Assembly (NCBI GenBank): GCA_041071465.1
Contig: CP163498.1
Coordinates: forward strand, 2,198,001 to 2,262,000
DNA length: 64,000 nt
Source: Pseudomonas putida
GTDB lineage: Bacteria; Pseudomonadota; Gammaproteobacteria; Pseudomonadales; Pseudomonadaceae
Direction of reading: 5' to 3'
The position numbers and the translations under genes are program-made. This document shows positions 30,787 to 40,779 of the stretch, piece by piece. How positions within the stretch are numbered: the stretch's first letter is position 1; each line of letters opens with the position of its first letter. The notes under the pieces are model-generated. The model was not told the DNA's origin. It was given only the letters and a program-made list of their open reading frames with translations, and searched no databases.

Positions 30787-31344
30787 ATGGTGAGCAGTTT
30801 TCGTGTGCAACAAGCCGCACGTGAGATCCGGGCGGGCGCAGTAATCGCCTACCCGACGGAAGCGGTCTGGGGCCTTGGCTGCGATCCATGGAATGAGGAC
30901 GCGGTGTATCGCCTGCTGGCGCTCAAGTCGCGGCCTGTGGATAAAGGACTGATCCTGATTGCCGACAACATCCGCCAGTTCGACTTCCTGTTCGAGGACT
31001 TCCCCGAAGACTGGATCGACCGCATGGGCAGCACTTGGCCGGGGCCCAATACCTGGCTGGTGCCGCACCAGGACCTGTTGCCAGAATGGGTGACCGGGCA
31101 GCATGACACCGTGGCGCTGCGGGTAAGCGATCACCCGGTGGTGCGTGAGCTGTGCGCGTTGGTGGGGCCGCTGATTTCTACCTCGTGCAACCCCGGCGGG
31201 CGCCCGGCAGCCAAGACCCGGTTGCGGGTGGAGCAGTACTTCCATGGCCAGCTGGACATGGTGCTGGGCGGTGCGCTGGGCGGGCGGAAGAACCCGAGTG
31301 TGATTCGCAACCTGGCAACCGGCGAAGTCGTGCGACCAGGTTGA
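30787..31344 (+). CDS. tsaC: L-threonylcarbamoyladenylate synthase TsaC (YrdC)
   Basis: 185 residues, single-domain YrdC/Sua5 fold. Makes threonylcarbamoyl-AMP for t6A37 of ANN-decoding tRNAs. Motifs: [26 protein letters not shown] and [15 protein letters not shown]. Start ATG 30787 after GGAGAAACAGTA. Lies 42 bases after dprA, a common pairing. Confidence 0.93.
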   Translation: MVSSFRVQQAAREIRAGAVIAYPTEAVWGLGCDPWNEDAVYRLLALKSRPVDKGLILIADNIRQFDFLFEDFPEDWIDRMGSTWPGPNTWLVPHQDLLPEWVTGQHDTVALRVSDHPVVRELCALVGPLISTSCNPGGRPAAKTRLRVEQYFHGQLDMVLGGALGGRKNPSVIRNLATGEVVRPG

Positions 31345-31373
31345 GACAGATCTGCAAGCCTGGCGGATGACCC

Positions 31374-31458
31374 TGTAGGAGTGTTTTCACCCGCGAACAC
31401 CGGCAATGCCGGTGCCACGCACCGCGGCTTCTTCTTCGCGGGTAAACCCGCTCCTACA
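31374..31458. repeat. REP-type imperfect inverted repeat
   Basis: Left arm begins TGTAGGAG and right arm ends GTAAACCCGCTCCTACA; the interior has CACCCGCGAA and TTCGCGGG plus a second palindrome CACCGGCAATGCCGGTG. Degenerate P. putida REP pair between convergent tsaC and qor. Confidence 0.8.
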
Positions 31459-31473
31459 GGTGACGTGTCTGTC

Positions 31474-32451
31474 TCAGGGGATCAGTACAGTCGACCCCAC
31501 AGTCCTGCGCGCCGACAGCTCTGCCTGTGCCTTGGCCGCCTCGCTCAGCGGATACCGCTGCTGGATATCCACAACCAGCTTGCCACTGCCAATCATTGCA
31601 AACAGGTCATCGGCCATGGCCTGGGTGTTCTCGGCATTGTTGGCATAGGTGGCCAAGGTCGGCCGGGTCACATACAGCGAGCCCTTCTGCGCCAGAATCC
31701 CCAGGTTCACCCCGCTCACCGCGCCCGAGGCATTGCCGAAGCTCACCATCAGCCCACGTGGTTGCAGGCAGTCCAGCGAGGTCAGCCAGGTATCGGCGCC
31801 CACGCCGTCATACACCACCGGGCATTTCTTGCCGTCGGTCAGCTCCAGTACTCGCTTGGCCACATCTTCATGGCTGTAGTCGATGGTTTCCCATGCCCCC
31901 AGCGCCTTGGCCCGTTCGGCCTTCTCGGCAGAACTCACGGTACCGATCAGCTTGGCGCCCAGGGCCTTGGCCCACTGGCACGCCAACGAACCCACGCCAC
32001 CCGCTGCCGCGTGGAACAGGATCACGTCGCCCGGTTTGACTTCATAGGTCTGCTTCAGCAGGTATTGCACGGTCAAACCCTTGAGCATCACCGCTGCCGC
32101 CTGCTCGAAGCTGATGTTGTCGGGCAGCTTGACCAGGTTGGCCTCCGGCAGCGTATGCACCTCGCTGTACGCACCCAGCGGCCCGCCGGCATGGGCCACG
32201 CGGTCACCCACTTTCAGCCGGGTCACGCCCTCGCCTACGGCCTCGACCACACCGGCCGCTTCTGTGCCCAGGCCAGAAGGCAGGGACGGCGGCGCATACA
32301 GCCCGCTGCGAAAATACGTGTCGATGAAGTTCAGGCCGATGGCATGGTTGCGCACACGCACCTGCTGCGGCCCGGGCGGGGCGGGTTCGAATTCCACAAA
32401 CTGCAGCACTTCCGGGCCGCCATGCTGGCTGAACTGGATACGCTTGGCCAT
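31474..32451 (-). CDS. NADPH:quinone reductase (zeta-crystallin-like)
   Basis: 325-residue zinc-free MDR-superfamily oxidoreductase reducing quinones one electron at a time with NADPH. Start MAKRIQFSQHGGPEVLQFVE; the GxGxxG-like nucleotide motif is in HAAAGGVGSLACQWAKALG. The genes PA0023 (qor) - hemF - aroE have the same order in P. aeruginosa. Convergent with tsaC across a REP element and divergent from hemF. Confidence 0.92.
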   Translation of the reverse strand: MAKRIQFSQHGGPEVLQFVEFEPAPPGPQQVRVRNHAIGLNFIDTYFRSGLYAPPSLPSGLGTEAAGVVEAVGEGVTRLKVGDRVAHAGGPLGAYSEVHTLPEANLVKLPDNISFEQAAAVMLKGLTVQYLLKQTYEVKPGDVILFHAAAGGVGSLACQWAKALGAKLIGTVSSAEKAERAKALGAWETIDYSHEDVAKRVLELTDGKKCPVVYDGVGADTWLTSLDCLQPRGLMVSFGNASGAVSGVNLGILAQKGSLYVTRPTLATYANNAENTQAMADDLFAMIGSGKLVVDIQQRYPLSEAAKAQAELSARRTVGSTVLIP

Positions 32452-32507
32452 CTCGCACTCCTGTCGTCGGGATCGGGAAAGGCCTTCTATCGGACGCCTT
32501 TGCTTGA

Positions 32508-33497
<990 letters not shown>

Positions 33498-33522
33498 GCC
33501 TGTGGATAAACAAGGAGCCGTC

Positions 33523-34346
33523 ATGGACCAGTACGTCGTTTTTGGTAACCCCATCGGCCACAGCAAGTCGCCGCTGATCCACCGCCTGTTTGCCGAGCAG
33601 ACCGGCCAGGACCTGGAATACGCCACCCTGCTGGCGCCGCTGGACGAGTTCAGTGATTGCGCGCGCGGCTTCTTCAAGCAAGGCAGCGGCGGTAACGTCA
33701 CCGTGCCGTTCAAGGAAGAAGCCTACCGCTTGTGCGACAGCCTGACCCCGCGTGCCCAGCGCGCTGGCGCAGTGAACACGCTGAGCAAGCTGGCTGATGG
33801 CACCCTGCAGGGCGACAACACCGATGGCGCTGGCCTGGTGCGCGACTTGACGGTGAATGCCGGGGTCGAGCTTGCCGGTAAGCGCATTCTCATCCTGGGG
33901 GCCGGTGGCGCCGTGCGTGGCGTGCTGGAGCCCATATTGGCGCACAAGCCGCAATCGTTGGTAATTGCAAACCGGACGGTGGAAAAGGCCGAGCAGCTGG
34001 CGCGTGAGTTCGATGAGCTGGGCCCGGTGGTGGCGAGCGGGTTCGCCTGGTTGCAGGAGCCGGTGGATGTGATCATCAACGCCACCTCGGCGAGCCTGGC
34101 CGGGAAATGCCGCCGATTGCCGACAGCCTGGTCGAGGCGGGGCGTACGGTTTGCTACGACATGATGTATGGCAAGGAGCCTACGCCGTTTTGCCAATGGG
34201 CCGCTGACTTGGGCGCTGAAAAGGTGCTGGATGGGTTAGGGATGCTGGCTGAGCAGGCGGCTGAAGCCTTCTTTATCTGGCGTGGGGTTCGGCCTGATAC
34301 CGCGCCGGTGTTGGCGGAGCTGCGACGGCAGCTCGCTCGGGGCTGA
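33523..34346 (+). pseudogene. aroE: Shikimate dehydrogenase AroE, frameshifted
   Basis: Reduces 3-dehydroshikimate with NADPH in aromatic amino acid synthesis. The N-terminal substrate motif [12 protein letters not shown], catalytic [12 protein letters not shown] and nucleotide loop [14 protein letters not shown] are intact. At GGG 34102-34104 one G is missing: the frame then reads GKCRRLP and stops at 34164. The true C-terminus (from [20 protein letters not shown] to RRQLARG, with the conserved DMMYG region) continues in another frame to 34346. Repaired length is 274 residues, normal for AroE. A real loss would depend on another AroE paralogue; a sequencing error is more likely. Confidence 0.9.
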
Positions 34347-34372
34347 GATTGTCGGGGCCGCTTTGCGGCCCA

Positions 34373-34453
34373 TCGCGACACAAGGCCGCTCCTACAGGGG
34401 ATCGCGGTCTGGCGGCAAATCGAGATCCCTGTAGGAGCGGCCTTGTGTCGCGA
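34373..34453. repeat. REP element pair, type A
   Basis: Inverted 24-base copies at 34373-34396 and 34430-34453 identical in sequence to those at 24828-24891, with a different 33-base spacer. The flanks are also alike: a GGGCCGC hairpin on the left and GGGCTGCAAGGCAGCCC on the right. Confidence 0.9.
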
Positions 34454-34489
34454 TGGGCTGCAAGGCAGCCCCAGGATCTCGACCCAACC

Positions 34490-36055
34490 TCACTCTTCAA
34501 ACCGGATCGGGCACAACGCCACCCCTTCGAGCTTCTGCAATTCCTCGATCACCTGCGGCCTGGCCCGGTGCAGGGTCAAACTCCCGCCCAACCGCCGCAA
34601 GCGCCGCGCCTCGCGGTGCAACATATCCACACCCGAGTAATCGATGAAATTCACCTGCCGCGCATCGATCACCACATGCGGCCCTTGGCAGCGCTGCAAG
34701 CGCACCTGCAGGTAATGCGCGGCACCAAAGAAAATCGACCCGCCCACCCGCAACACATCCGCGTCCCCTTCACGGCTTTGCTGCACCCGTGGCCGTGAAG
34801 TGCGCTTCAAATAGAAGAACAGCGACGCCAGCACCCCGGCATAGATCGCTGTCTGCAGCTCCAGCAACAACGTCGCCGCCGCCGTCAGCGCCATCACCAG
34901 AAACTCCGAGCGGCTGACCCTGAACAGCGCGCGAATCCCTCGATGGTCCACCAACCCCCAACAGATCAGCAGAATGCTGCCGGCCATGGCCGGTATCGGC
35001 AGGTGCGCGATCAGGCCGGCGCCGGTAACGGCAAACAGCGCCACCCACAGCGCCGAGAACACCCCGGCCATGGGCGAGCGGGCACCCGCCTCGTAGCTCA
35101 GGCCGGAGCGGGTGAAGGAACCGGCGGACAGGTAGCCGGAGAAGAATGCACCGGCGATGTTCGACAGGCCCTGTGCGCGTATTTCCTGATCAGGGTCGAT
35201 CAGTTGTTCCGAACGTGCCGACAACGAGCGGGCAATCGACAGGCTGGTGACCAGCCCCAGCATGCCCACCGCTACGGCGCTGGGCAGCAGACGCAGCATC
35301 AGTTCCACATCCAGCAAAGGCAGCGGGCTGAAGGGTGGGAGTTGCCCGGTGAACGCCGTCACCCTTGGCACATGGCCAAAGTAGCCAGGCAGCAACCAGG
35401 CCAGCAGGCTCACCAGCATCAGGCTAATCAACAGGCTCGGCCAGCGCGGGCGCCAGAGCTTGAAGGCCACGCCGATCATGACGGTGGCCAAACCCAGAAC
35501 CAGGGAAGGCAGGTCGACCTCGCCGGCATGGCTGGCCAGGTCCTGCATGGTCTTCAGGGCCGTGGCCTGGCTGGGCAGGTCCATGCCCAGCAGGTTGGGC
35601 AGTTGGCCCAGGGCAATGACGATAGCGGCGCCCAGGGTGAAACCGAGTACCACGGAATGGGAAACGAAATTGACCAGCGCGCCAAAGCGCAAAAGCCCGA
35701 GCAGCAGCTGGAAGATGCCGCCGAGGAAGGTCAGCAGTAGCACCAGGGTGATGTAATCGGCGCTGCCGGCCACGGCCAACGGGCTGATACTGGCGTAGAG
35801 CACGATGGAAATGGCGGCGGTCGGGCCGCAGATCAGGTGCCAGGACGAGCCCCACATGCAGGCGACCAGCACCGGCACGATGGCAGCGTACAAGCCGTAT
35901 TCGGCGGGCAGGCCGGCGATCAGGGCATAGGCGATGGATTGTGGCAGGGCGAGGATGGCACCGCTCAGGCCAACCAGCAGGTCCTGGCGCAGGCTGTGGC
36001 CCGATTGGCGGGGTAGCCAGGAGAGGAAGGGCAGCAGGTGGATGATGCGATGCAT
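34490..36055 (-). CDS. SulP family anion transporter with STAS domain
   Basis: 521 residues. Ten or more hydrophobic segments begin with DLLVGLSGAILALPQSIAYA, the SulP motif, and a C-terminal STAS domain (about 420-521) has NFIDYSGVDMLHREA. Clusters with choX-like and betC genes on the same strand, so it probably imports choline-O-sulfate or handles the sulfate released by BetC; substrate inferred. I start at ATG 36055 (MHRIIHLLPFL); an in-frame GTG 27 bases upstream is possible. Confidence 0.86.
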   Translation of the reverse strand: MHRIIHLLPFLSWLPRQSGHSLRQDLLVGLSGAILALPQSIAYALIAGLPAEYGLYAAIVPVLVACMWGSSWHLICGPTAAISIVLYASISPLAVAGSADYITLVLLLTFLGGIFQLLLGLLRFGALVNFVSHSVVLGFTLGAAIVIALGQLPNLLGMDLPSQATALKTMQDLASHAGEVDLPSLVLGLATVMIGVAFKLWRPRWPSLLISLMLVSLLAWLLPGYFGHVPRVTAFTGQLPPFSPLPLLDVELMLRLLPSAVAVGMLGLVTSLSIARSLSARSEQLIDPDQEIRAQGLSNIAGAFFSGYLSAGSFTRSGLSYEAGARSPMAGVFSALWVALFAVTGAGLIAHLPIPAMAGSILLICWGLVDHRGIRALFRVSRSEFLVMALTAAATLLLELQTAIYAGVLASLFFYLKRTSRPRVQQSREGDADVLRVGGSIFFGAAHYLQVRLQRCQGPHVVIDARQVNFIDYSGVDMLHREARRLRRLGGSLTLHRARPQVIEELQKLEGVALCPIRFEE

Positions 36056-36090
36056 GAGATATTCACATTTCCAAAGGTCCACTGTCCCTC

Positions 36091-36162
36091 TGTGGGAGCG
36101 GGTTTACCCGCGAATGCGTCGGTACATTCACTGCAGCATTCGCGGGTGAACCCGCTCCCACA
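36091..36162. repeat. REP element pair, type B
   Basis: Inverted 26-base arms at 36091-36116 and 36137-36162, core GGGAGCGGGTTTACCCGCGA, one mismatch, spacer 20 bases. Lies between the SulP gene and the choX-like gene. Confidence 0.9.
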
Positions 36163-36182
36163 GGGGCGCGTCGTATCTAAGA

Positions 36183-37106
36183 CTACAGTTTGGCTTTGAC
36201 GGCCTCCAGGGCATTGCCATCGGCCTTGGTAGTCACTCCAGCCAACCACCCGTCCAGTACCTCGGGATACGTCTTCACCCAAGCCTTGGCCGCGTCATCG
36301 AAGCTGATCTTCTTATCCACAACCTCGGCCATGATGGAGTTTTCCATGTCCAGTGTGAACTTAAGGTTACCCAACAGCTTCGCTGCATTCGGGCAGGCTT
36401 GTGGATAACCCTTTCGGGTCAGCGTGTACACCTCGCCCTTGCTGCCGAACCACTTTTCCCCGCCGGTCAGGTAGTGCATTTTCAACTTCACGTTCATCGG
36501 GTGCGGGGTCCAGCCAAGGAAGGTGATGAACTGCTGCTTCTTCACCGCCCGGTCGACCTGGGCCAGCATCGCCTGCTCGCTGGACTCCACCAGCTTCCAC
36601 TGGCCAAGGTTGAACTCATTCTTGTCGATGATTTCCTTCAACGACAGGTTGGCCGGGGCGCCGGAGCCGATGCCGTACAATTTCTTGTCGAACTGGTCGG
36701 CGTGCTTCTGCAGGTCGGCAAAGTCCTTCACCCCGGCATTCCACACATAGTCGGGCACTGCCAGAGTGAATTCGGTTCCCTCCAGGTTACGCGACAGCTG
36801 CTGCACATCGCCGTTGGCGATGAACTTGTCATGGAAGCCTTGCTGCGCCGGCATCCAGTTGCCGAGGAAGGCATCGACGCGGCCGTCCTTCAGGCCGCCA
36901 TAGATGATTGGCACGGCCAGGCTGTCGATTTTCACCTGGTAGCCCAGGCTTTCCAGTAACAGGCGGGCGACGGCGTTGGTCGAGGCAATATCGCTCCAGC
37001 CGGGGTCGGCCATTTTCACGGTACTGCATTGCGCGTCGCTGTCGGCGGCGTGGGCCGTGGCGGTGCTTATGGCCAGGGCGAACACGGCGGCGGAGAACTT
37101 GTGCAT
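36183..37106 (-). CDS. Choline/betaine-type ABC substrate-binding protein
   Basis: 307 residues with signal peptide MHKFSAAVFALAISTATAHA. OpuAC/ChoX fold with aromatic-rich ligand residues (VKMADPGWSDI, GNWMPAQQ, GWTPHPMN). It lacks adjacent permease and ATPase genes, as orphan binding proteins in Pseudomonas often do when they feed the CbcWV core transporter. The neighbour betC suggests the ligand is choline-O-sulfate or choline; inferred. Two exact DnaA boxes lie inside the gene (36313, 36400). Confidence 0.88.
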   Translation of the reverse strand: MHKFSAAVFALAISTATAHAADSDAQCSTVKMADPGWSDIASTNAVARLLLESLGYQVKIDSLAVPIIYGGLKDGRVDAFLGNWMPAQQGFHDKFIANGDVQQLSRNLEGTEFTLAVPDYVWNAGVKDFADLQKHADQFDKKLYGIGSGAPANLSLKEIIDKNEFNLGQWKLVESSEQAMLAQVDRAVKKQQFITFLGWTPHPMNVKLKMHYLTGGEKWFGSKGEVYTLTRKGYPQACPNAAKLLGNLKFTLDMENSIMAEVVDKKISFDDAAKAWVKTYPEVLDGWLAGVTTKADGNALEAVKAKL

Positions 37107-37120
37107 GGCGGCCTCTCTTC

Positions 37121-38638
37121 TCAATCCAGGGGGGCGGGCTGTGGATAACGTGCCTTGCGCTCGAGGTCGTCGAGATCGATGTGGTTGCGCATGTACTGTT
37201 GGCTGGCGTCCACCAGCGGTTGGTGGTCCCAGCTTTTCAGCGTGCCGATGGCCAGCGCCTCGGCCACCAGGCGGCGGCGCCGCTGGCTGGCCAGTACCTG
37301 CTGGCGCAGGCTGGGGATATCCCAGCGTTGTTGTGCTTCATCGACAAATGCCTGCAGCAGCGCCTGATGCTCCGGGCTGCCGGTGAGGTTCTCCCGCTCG
37401 TGCGGGTCGCGGCTCAGGTCATAGAGTAGGCTGGGGTCATCCTCGCTGTACACGAACTTGTACGGCCCGCGGCGGATCATCATCAGCGGGCCGACGGTGC
37501 CTTCGGCCATGTATTCGCCGATCACTTCATCGTGACCGCCCTGCCCTTGCAGATGGCCGACAAGCGAGCGGCCGTCCAGGTGCAGGCTTTTATCCACAGC
37601 CCCGCCGGCCAGTTCGACCAGGGTTGGCAGCAGGTCGCAGGTCGATACCGAGGCGCTGACCCGGCCTGCTGCAAAGCGCTTGGGCGCATGGACAAGCAGC
37701 GGAACCCGCGCCGACATCTCGAACCAGTGCATCTTGTACCAGAGGCCTCGCTCGCCAAGCATGTCGCCGTGGTCGCCGGAGAACACGATCAGGGTGTCGT
37801 CGGCGAGGTTGCACTCCTCCAGGGTTTGCAGCAGCTGGCCGATGTTGTCGTCGATGTAGCTGCAAGCGCCGAAGTAGGCGCGGCGGGCGTCGCGGATCTT
37901 TTCCACAGGCAGCGGCTTGTTCCACAGGTCATAGACCTTCAGCAGGCGCTGCGAATGCGGGTCGAGTTCTGCCTGGCCGAACTCGGCACGGGGCATGGGG
38001 ATATCCACACCCTCGTAGCGGTCCCAGTAACGCTTGGGGATGGTGTAGGGGTCGTGCGGGTGGGTCATGGACACGGTCAGGCAGAACGGTCGGCCATCGT
38101 TATCACGCACGTGGTCGTACAGGTACTGGCGTGCCTTGAACACCACTTCTTCGTCGAAATCCAGCTGGTTGGTGCGCACGCACGGACCGGCCTGCAGCAC
38201 CGAGGACATGTTGTGGTACCAGCTCGGGCGAACATCCGGCTCATCCCAGTTCACTGCCCAGCCATAGTCGGCTGGGTAAATATCGCTGGTCAGGCGCTCT
38301 TCGTAGCCATGCAGTTGGTCCGGGCCGCAGAAGTGCATCTTGCCTGACAGTGCGGTGCGGTAACCCAGGCGGCGCAGGTAGTGGGCATAGGTCGGCACAT
38401 CGGCAGGGAAATCGGCGGCATTGTCGTAGGCTCCGATGCGGCTAGGCAGTTGGCCGCTGACCAGGGTAAAGCGGGACGGTGCGCACAGCGGGCTGTTGCA
38501 GTAGGCCGACTCGAACACCACCGCCTGCTCGGCCAGGCGGCTCAGGTGCGGCATCTGGATGGGCGAAGGGGCGTAGATCGGCAGCAAGGGTGCGGCCATC
38601 TGGTCGGCCATGATGAACAGGATATTCGGGCGCGTCAT
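37121..38638 (-). CDS. betC: Choline-sulfatase
   Basis: 505-residue type I sulfatase hydrolysing choline-O-sulfate to choline and sulfate. The formylglycine motif is C52-A-P-S-R in NSPLCAPSRFTLVSG; metal ligands lie in LFIMADQM and VFSGDHGDMLGERGLW. No signal peptide, as for other BetC enzymes, so it is cytoplasmic. I start at MTRPNILF (38638); ATG 38650 is possible but has no ribosome site. It is 14 bases before the binding protein gene and divergent from a LysR regulator. Confidence 0.93.
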   Translation of the reverse strand: MTRPNILFIMADQMAAPLLPIYAPSPIQMPHLSRLAEQAVVFESAYCNSPLCAPSRFTLVSGQLPSRIGAYDNAADFPADVPTYAHYLRRLGYRTALSGKMHFCGPDQLHGYEERLTSDIYPADYGWAVNWDEPDVRPSWYHNMSSVLQAGPCVRTNQLDFDEEVVFKARQYLYDHVRDNDGRPFCLTVSMTHPHDPYTIPKRYWDRYEGVDIPMPRAEFGQAELDPHSQRLLKVYDLWNKPLPVEKIRDARRAYFGACSYIDDNIGQLLQTLEECNLADDTLIVFSGDHGDMLGERGLWYKMHWFEMSARVPLLVHAPKRFAAGRVSASVSTCDLLPTLVELAGGAVDKSLHLDGRSLVGHLQGQGGHDEVIGEYMAEGTVGPLMMIRRGPYKFVYSEDDPSLLYDLSRDPHERENLTGSPEHQALLQAFVDEAQQRWDIPSLRQQVLASQRRRRLVAEALAIGTLKSWDHQPLVDASQQYMRNHIDLDDLERKARYPQPAPLD

Positions 38639-38746
38639 GGTGGCTTCCATCGTTTGGAGTTATGCGATCTGCTTGCCTACCAAGATGAGACTGTGGATAA
38701 CATGGGTAAAGCCCATGGTGGGCAATGACTGGGATTAGCTGAGCTT

Positions 38747-39646
38747 ATGTTTGACCACCTCGCCGAGTTGTCGCTGGATACCTTGCGCGTATTCGAAGCC
38801 GCAGCACGCCTGCGGGGCTTTACCGCTGCGGCGCTGGCGCTGGGTACCACGCAGCCGGCCGTGAGCCAGCAGGTTAAGCGCCTGGAAGCACAGCTGGGCA
38901 CGCGCCTGTTCGATCGCATTTACCGGGGCATCGAGTTGACCGAGGCTGGCCAGGTGTTGTTCCAGCAGGTGCACCAGGGCCTGCAGGCAATGGATGACGG
39001 CATTGCCCAAGCCAGCGGTCGCGGCCAGCGCGAGGTGCTGCAGGTGGCCACCGACTTTGCTTTTGCGGCGTTCTGGCTGATGCCAAGGCTGCAGCGCTTT
39101 CATGAGGCTTATCCACAGGTGGATGTGAGCCTGGTCACCGGTGAACGCAGCCAGGGGATGCTGCGCCCGGACATCGATGTGGCGGTGCTTTTCGGTGATG
39201 GGCGCTTTCACCAGGGCGAAAGCCGCTGGCTGTTCGATGAGGAAGTTTTCCCGGTGTGCAGCCCCCGGCTGACGGATGGCAAACCCTTGTCAGCCGTGGC
39301 TTTGCAACGATTGCCCTTGCTGCATTTGAAGGGCGAGCAAGCCAGCCGCTGGTTTGACTGGGCGGGGGTGTTTCGCGGGTTTGGTGTGGCCAGCCCGCCG
39401 CCGGCGGGGCAGTTGCGTTTCGACAACTACACGTTGCTGATTCAGGCGGCGATTGCTGGCCAGGGCGTGGCGATTGGGTGGGGGCACTTGGTGGATAAGT
39501 TGGTGGAGCAAGGGTTGCTTTGCCGGCCTTTGGAGGGGAGTTTGCGCTCGGAGCGTGGGTATTATGCGGTTCTGCCACCGCGCAAGCGGCGTGGGGCGCT
39601 GATCGAGCGGTTTGTCGGTTGGCTGGAGCATGAGCGCAGCCTTTGA
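38747..39646 (+). CDS. LysR-family regulator, probably of choline-sulfate use
   Basis: 299 residues. The HTH is near the N-terminus (LSLDTLRVFEAAARLRGFTAA; STQ-like TTQPAVSQQVKRLEAQLG), followed by the effector-binding domain. It is divergent from betC with a 108-base gap, the classical layout for control of the betC-binding protein-SulP cluster. The same order (SulP, binding protein, betC, LysR, then trpA) is present in P. aeruginosa PA0029-PA0035. A DnaA box occurs inside the gene (39109). Confidence 0.88.
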   Translation: MFDHLAELSLDTLRVFEAAARLRGFTAAALALGTTQPAVSQQVKRLEAQLGTRLFDRIYRGIELTEAGQVLFQQVHQGLQAMDDGIAQASGRGQREVLQVATDFAFAAFWLMPRLQRFHEAYPQVDVSLVTGERSQGMLRPDIDVAVLFGDGRFHQGESRWLFDEEVFPVCSPRLTDGKPLSAVALQRLPLLHLKGEQASRWFDWAGVFRGFGVASPPPAGQLRFDNYTLLIQAAIAGQGVAIGWGHLVDKLVEQGLLCRPLEGSLRSERGYYAVLPPRKRRGALIERFVGWLEHERSL

Positions 39647-39652
39647 GATTTT

Positions 39653-39669
39653 GGGCCGCTTTGCGGCCC
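39653..39669 (+). terminator. Post-gene hairpin after the LysR gene
   Basis: GGGCCGC, loop TTT, GCGGCCC directly after the stop codon within GAGATTTT, but with no T run. It belongs to the recurring hairpin family. A half REP sequence (GGCCGCTCCCACAGG) follows at about 39697. Confidence 0.55.
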
Positions 39670-39720
39670 ATCCGACCGGTACGGCGCCCCGGCGAGGCCG
39701 CTCCCACAGGCTGCTCAGAT

Positions 39721-40275
39721 CTAGACCACGAAGTTCAGATGCTCGCCCCGGTGCAGGTCCAGTTCCAGCATATCCGCCATCCCCGCCGCCACACGTGCCC
39801 ACCCCTCATCGGGCAACGCCTGCGGCGTATTGATCAGGGTCCAGCGCAACGCACTGCGCTGCAACCCATCAACCACATGGTCCACGCATTCCCGCTCTGC
39901 CTCGCTGTACTTGCCCGGCTCATCCAGCACAGCGAAATCGCCCACCAGCAACAGCCGGCGTATAGTCGTACGCTCAAGCCCCGCCACCAGTGCCTCGCTC
40001 AGGCGTGCTTGCCCCGGCAAGTCACCTGGCGCCAGCGCCGATAGCAGGGCGATTACTGCCGAGCCGCCTGCCGCGCCCTGTTCAGCCTGGTCGGCATCGT
40101 GCAGCCCGCCTATCTTGAAGTGCAGGCCCGGGCGCGCTGTGTGGCGGTTGAGGTCATCAACCACGGCGGTGACTTCGTGCTGGCGCGACAGCAGCTCGGC
40201 CATCAGGGCATTGCCCAGGCTGCTTTCAGGCCCGAACAAGACCAGTTTGTACACTGGGGTTTCGGCGTTTTTCAC
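39721..40275 (-). CDS. Small NAD(P)-binding Rossmann protein
   Basis: 184 residues of the YwnB/NmrA-like atypical short-chain dehydrogenase group. N-terminal KLVLFGPESSLGNALMAELL resembles the nucleotide loop, with LLLVGDFAVLDEP later. Start GTG 40275 (VKNAETPVYKL) has GGGAG upstream; the open frame extends further but without a site. Role unknown. Divergent from a DOPA-dioxygenase-like gene, 52 bases away, so the two may act together; inference. Confidence 0.75.
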   Translation of the reverse strand: MKNAETPVYKLVLFGPESSLGNALMAELLSRQHEVTAVVDDLNRHTARPGLHFKIGGLHDADQAEQGAAGGSAVIALLSALAPGDLPGQARLSEALVAGLERTTIRRLLLVGDFAVLDEPGKYSEAERECVDHVVDGLQRSALRWTLINTPQALPDEGWARVAAGMADMLELDLHRGEHLNFVV

Positions 40276-40327
40276 TGCATCACTCCCTTTGCAGGTGGTG
40301 ATGGTTGGACCGCAATCAGGAGTTATC

Positions 40328-40660
40328 GTGCAGAGGATCAAGGGTTACCACGCCCACGTTTATTACGACGCAGCGACCATGGAGCAGGCCCGGGAACTGT
40401 GCGAGGAGGCGGCGCGGCTGTTCCCCGTGACGATGGGGCGCATGCACCAGAAGCCGGTGGGGCCGCACCCGGACTGGAGTTGCCAGCTGGCGTTCGAGCC
40501 GGAGTTCGTGGGCGTGGTGCTGCCATGGCTGGCGCTGTATCGGAAGGGTTTGGTGGTGTTCATGCACCCGCTGACCGGGGATGAGCTGGCGGACCACCGG
40601 GATCATGCGATCTGGATGGGGGCTTTGCGGCCCTTGGACCTGTCGATTTTTGGTGGGTAG
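40328..40660 (+). CDS. DOPA 4,5-dioxygenase family protein
   Basis: 110 residues of the small family that includes fungal DOPA dioxygenase. Paired conserved histidines are in GYHAHVYYD and MHQKPVGPHPDWSCQL, with a further MHPLTGDELADHRDHA; all fit a metal site. Start GTG 40328 with CAGGAG 7 bases upstream. The natural substrate in bacteria is unclear; an aromatic diol is possible. Followed by a REP pair and by trpA on the other strand. Confidence 0.85.
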   Translation: MQRIKGYHAHVYYDAATMEQARELCEEAARLFPVTMGRMHQKPVGPHPDWSCQLAFEPEFVGVVLPWLALYRKGLVVFMHPLTGDELADHRDHAIWMGALRPLDLSIFGG

Positions 40661-40682
40661 ATTGGTATGCCTGTGCTGGCGT

Positions 40683-40766
40683 CTTCGCGGGTAAACCCGC
40701 TCCCACAGGTACTGCACAGACCTTGAGAGCGGCGCGTTCCTTGTGGGAGCGGGTTTACCCGCGAAG
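40683..40766. repeat. REP element pair, type B, perfect arms
   Basis: Perfectly inverted 25-base arms at 40683-40707 and 40742-40766, core CGCGGGTAAACCCGCTCCCA, spacer 34 bases. Sits between convergent genes and may act as a bidirectional terminator. Confidence 0.92.
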
Positions 40767-40779
40767 CAGGCGACGCGGT

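Noticed and set aside
34107..34346. Separate small gene after aroE
   Set aside because: It is the C-terminal part of AroE displaced by one missing base, not a new gene.
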